Source: RYN-428 sp035551995 (GTDB lineage Bacteria > Planctomycetota > Phycisphaerae > Tepidisphaerales > Tepidisphaeraceae). Taken from it: 26,147 nucleotides of DNA. A program made the position numbers and the translations under genes. This document shows positions 24,246 to 26,147 of this stretch, piece by piece (positions within the stretch are counted from its first letter, which is position 1; every line of letters starts with the position of its first letter). The notes under the pieces were generated by a model that saw only the letters and a list, made by a program, of their open reading frames with translations, had not been told where the DNA came from and did no database searches. The stretch covers positions 1-26,147 of the forward strand of contig DASZME010000069.1 of the NCBI GenBank assembly GCA_035551995.1, in the 5' to 3' direction.

Positions 24246-24860
24246 ATGCGTAAAGCGATTTTTCTAGACCGTGACGGCGTGCTGATTCGGACCTCCGTCC
24301 GCGACGGCACGCCCCATCCGCCACAGTCTCTCGAAGACGTCGAGATTTTGCCCGGCGTCCGGCGGGCGATGGAAATCTTCCGCGCCCTTCACTTTCGCCT
24401 CCTCATGATAACCAACCAGCCCGACGTCGCCCGCGGAACGCAGACGCGCGGGCAAGTCGAGCGAATCAACGCCGCCTTGGCGCACGCCCTTTCCCTCGAC
24501 GGCGTTTACGTCTGCTACCACGACAACATCGACGCCTGCGCATGTCGCAAGCCCCTCCCCGGACTTTTGCTGGAAGCCGCCGCCGAGCATGAGATCGATC
24601 TATCCGCAAGCTACATGGTCGGCGATCGCGGCGGCGACATCGCCGCCGGCGCCGCGGCAGGCTGCCGGACGTTTCTTGTCGAGCGGCCCTACAGCCGGTG
24701 CGATTCGACTCAACCCGATCATAAAGCCGACGATCTACTTGACGTGGCGATGCAGCTTCGCGACAAGACGAAAAAAACCGCCGTCCAACGCAATCCCCGG
24801 TCGATGAAACCCGTTTACCCGGAACCATGTCATGACGCCAATCGAATCGCTTCGCGTTAA
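24246..24860 (+). CDS. gmhB: HAD-family heptose 1,7-bisphosphate 7-phosphatase (GmhB-like)
   Basis: Would remove the 7-phosphate from heptose 1,7-bisphosphate before nucleotidylation. HAD motif I is FLDRDGV with nucleophile Asp8 and acid/base Asp10, motif II is ITNQ (55-58), and motif IV is MVGDRGGDI. The GmhB-type zinc site is present as Cys90-x-His92...Cys98-x-Cys100 followed by Lys102, with a shorter loop than in E. coli. The protein is 204 residues, about 15-20 longer than usual, because a polar tail runs 29 nt into the transaldolase gene. The ATG at 24246 has no ribosome-binding site, and an upstream stop in frame at 24225 excludes a longer form. An 11-codon mini-ORF overlaps this start, so coupled translation is possible. 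Confidence 0.85.
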   Translation: MRKAIFLDRDGVLIRTSVRDGTPHPPQSLEDVEILPGVRRAMEIFRALHFRLLMITNQPDVARGTQTRGQVERINAALAHALSLDGVYVCYHDNIDACACRKPLPGLLLEAAAEHEIDLSASYMVGDRGGDIAAGAAAGCRTFLVERPYSRCDSTQPDHKADDLLDVAMQLRDKTKKTAVQRNPRSMKPVYPEPCHDANRIASR

Positions 24861-25572
24861 AATTTTCGCCGACGGCGCCGACCTTTCCGGCATGATCGAG
24901 ATGGCATCCAAGCCGCACATCGCGGGGCTGACCACCAATCCGACGCTGATGCGCAAAGCCGGCATCACGGACTACCGCGCCTTCGCTTTGGACGTCCTTG
25001 GCGCGATCCCCGACAAGCCTATTTCGTTTGAAGTTTTTTCCGACGATTTCGCCGAGATGGAAGACCAGGCGCATGAGATCGCGTCATGGGCCGGCAACGT
25101 GTTCGTGAAAATTCCCGTCACAAATACAAGAGGACAGCCCGCCGCCCCCTTGATCCGCCGCCTGGCATCAGCCGGCGTACAACAAAACGTAACGGCCCTG
25201 ATGACCCTCCCTCAAGTTCGCGACGTCTCGACGGCTCTTGCGCACGGCCCGCCGAGCTACATCTCGGTCTTCGCGGGTCGCATCGCCGACACCGGCGTCG
25301 ATCCGGTCCCGTTAATGACCGAGGCGGTGCAGATAATGAAGCCTTTTGCTCGCCAGCGATTGATTTGGGCAAGCCCGCGCGAGCTGTTGAACATTTTTCA
25401 TGCCGACTCGGTTGGCTGCCACATCATCACGGTAACCAATGAGCTGCTTAAAAAGCTAAACCTAGTCGGCAAAGATCTCGGCGAATATTCGTTGGAAACG
25501 GTAAAAATGTTTTACGACGACGCCAGGAAAGCCAGCTTCCGCCTTCCCTTCTCGAAGCGCTTCGCGGCCTGA
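24832..25572 (+). CDS. transaldolase family protein (TalC/FSA-like)
   Basis: A class I aldolase-fold protein of 246 residues. The Schiff-base lysine is Lys93 in VFVKIPVTN, and the family blocks KIFADGAD, GLTTNPTLMRKAG (Thr34-Thr35-Asn36-Pro37), NVTALMTLPQV and SVFAGRIADTG are all present. It is close in length to the short TalC/FSA group (about 215-220) with some additional residues. A transaldolase would make sedoheptulose 7-phosphate from fructose 6-phosphate and erythrose 4-phosphate, which is the substrate of the GmhA-like enzyme two genes upstream. The ATG lies inside the end of gmhB (29-nt overlap), with GGAACC about 5 nt upstream; such an overlap argues for co-expression with the heptose genes. 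Exact aldol specificity is not visible. Confidence 0.88.
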   Translation: MTPIESLRVKIFADGADLSGMIEMASKPHIAGLTTNPTLMRKAGITDYRAFALDVLGAIPDKPISFEVFSDDFAEMEDQAHEIASWAGNVFVKIPVTNTRGQPAAPLIRRLASAGVQQNVTALMTLPQVRDVSTALAHGPPSYISVFAGRIADTGVDPVPLMTEAVQIMKPFARQRLIWASPRELLNIFHADSVGCHIITVTNELLKKLNLVGKDLGEYSLETVKMFYDDARKASFRLPFSKRFAA

Positions 25573-25869
25573 ATAAACGCGTGCCCGATTTTCCGTGAGA
25601 ATGCTCATTACGGTGCGCGAAGGCATTAGCCCAATTCCGATCCCATCGCCCCGTGTTTTATTATAATGCCTCCAACCCCATCATTGCCTATGGGAAGTCA
25701 GCATAAGGCTTGACCCATTCGCCGGCAGCGTTAGAATCAAAGCTCGAAATACCGACGAACCATAGTTATGCGTTATACGATGTTGAAAGTCGATGAAAGA
25801 GTAGTTTCTAGCATAGTGCAAGCTTTCGTCACTAAGGAATGTGATATAAGTCCTTCAATTACAATGTTT
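25573..25869 (+). other. 297-bp intergenic region before the tRNA gene
   Basis: No gene is supported. It holds a good promoter (25710-25737, listed separately), a lone TATAAT at 25662-25667 without a matching -35, and a TATAAG at 25845-25850 close to the tRNA. No terminator with a T-tract was found after the transaldolase gene. Base composition becomes more AT-rich towards the tRNA. Confidence 0.5.
25710..25737 (+). promoter_or_regulatory. sigma70-type promoter upstream of tRNA-Gln
   Basis: TTGACC (25710-25715), a 16-bp spacer and TAGAAT (25732-25737) each match five of six consensus bases. Transcription would start near 25744, about 125 nt before the mature tRNA, leaving a leader to be removed by RNase P. 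A nearer TATAAG (25845) is an alternative with a poorer -35. Confidence 0.55.
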
Positions 25870-25940
25870 TGGGGAATGGTGTAACGGTAGCACAGCAGTC
25901 TCTGAATCTGCTTGTCTAGGTTCGAATCCTAGTTCCCCAG
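25870..25940 (+). tRNA. tRNA-Gln (anticodon CUG)
   Basis: A full cloverleaf can be drawn. The acceptor TGGGGAA (25870-25876) pairs with TTCCCCA (25933-25939), and the discriminator base is G940. The D arm is GTG/CAC with the loop TAACGGTAG. The anticodon arm is GCAGT/TCTGC around CTCTGAA, with anticodon CTG at 25902-25904. The T arm is CTAGG/CCTAG with the loop TTCGAAT. The U1-A72 closing pair is the feature typical of bacterial tRNA-Gln. The 3' CCA is not encoded. The bottom pair of the anticodon stem is a T-T mismatch, a small oddity. It would read CAG codons. Confidence 0.93.
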
Positions 25941-26147
25941 CTTGAAAATCCTCGGAAAAACTCGCGAAAGTGCGGGCATGTACGAGATTTTCTGCATTTC
26001 TTCTGCAGTAACACTTCAGCCAAATGCAGTCAGTTCGGCGCTTGTTCGGTAGCGCCCGGCGTTTTGATCTGTTACATAGTCGGGGATAGCCGCCCAATCG
26101 CAACATCCTCTGACTCTTGACATCATCCTCGAGACCGCCAAACGCGG
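25941..26147. other. window end downstream of tRNA-Gln, no recognised gene
   Basis: 207 bp with no supported gene. A plus-strand frame is open from about 26080 to the window edge (ending ...LTLDIILETAKR) but has no start codon inside the window. A minus-strand frame that covers the tRNA is the familiar false ORF produced by translating a tRNA-Gln gene. Because tRNA 3' ends are common integration sites, an element could begin here, but nothing in the visible sequence shows it. Confidence 0.4.

Noticed and set aside
25855..26106. Minus-strand frame ending GELGFEPRQADSETAVLPLH
   Set aside because: The product is the well-known artefact of translating across a tRNA-Gln gene; the tRNA cloverleaf explains this DNA.

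Overview
The window is most consistent with a chromosomal segment of a planctomycete, possibly of the Phycisphaerae type. The best evidence is a 2,800-residue exported protein whose N-terminus carries the planctomycete LEPR-XLL-type motif (here LESRVLLS), followed by bead-like modules typical of that phylum. The housekeeping genes are GC-rich and ordinary. No taxonomic marker gene such as 16S rRNA is present, so this is an inference.

Layout. 1-1100 is an AT-richer, decaying pocket: the right end of an IS3-family element, a frameshifted GxxExxY gene, and a small lipoprotein gene cut by an in-frame amber codon. 1105-2634 holds rpe and accD in tandem. 3214-11616 is the giant secreted protein: two sandwich/PKD-like units, FN3, lamin-tail domain, chitobiase-C-like domain, CotH-type kinase domain, then four tandem units of about 1.03 kb. 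12080-13315 is metK with a structured leader and a clear intrinsic terminator. 13423-13560 is an imperfect inverted repeat. 13600-16570, on the minus strand, is the rpsO-pnp pair, with a near-palindromic repeat of about 230 bp filling the gap between the two genes.

16913-25572, all on the plus strand, is a glycan/nucleotide-sugar block. It contains a polytopic membrane protein (GT-C-like candidate), an NAD-dependent sugar epimerase, an SDR, a Gfo/Idh/MocA oxidoreductase, and a set matching every step of GDP-D-glycero-alpha-D-manno-heptose synthesis. In pathway order these are transaldolase (sedoheptulose 7-phosphate supply), a GmhA-like isomerase, HddA-like 7-phosphate kinase, GmhB-like 7-phosphatase and HddC-like guanylyltransferase. 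The window closes with a tRNA-Gln(CUG) gene and about 200 bp with no recognisable gene.

The most interesting points are the compact heptose cassette with its own transaldolase and a divergent GmhA active site, the kinase-bearing repeat giant, the long hairpin element inside the rpsO-pnp operon, and the amber-interrupted lipoprotein. No defence system, CRISPR array or prophage is visible.
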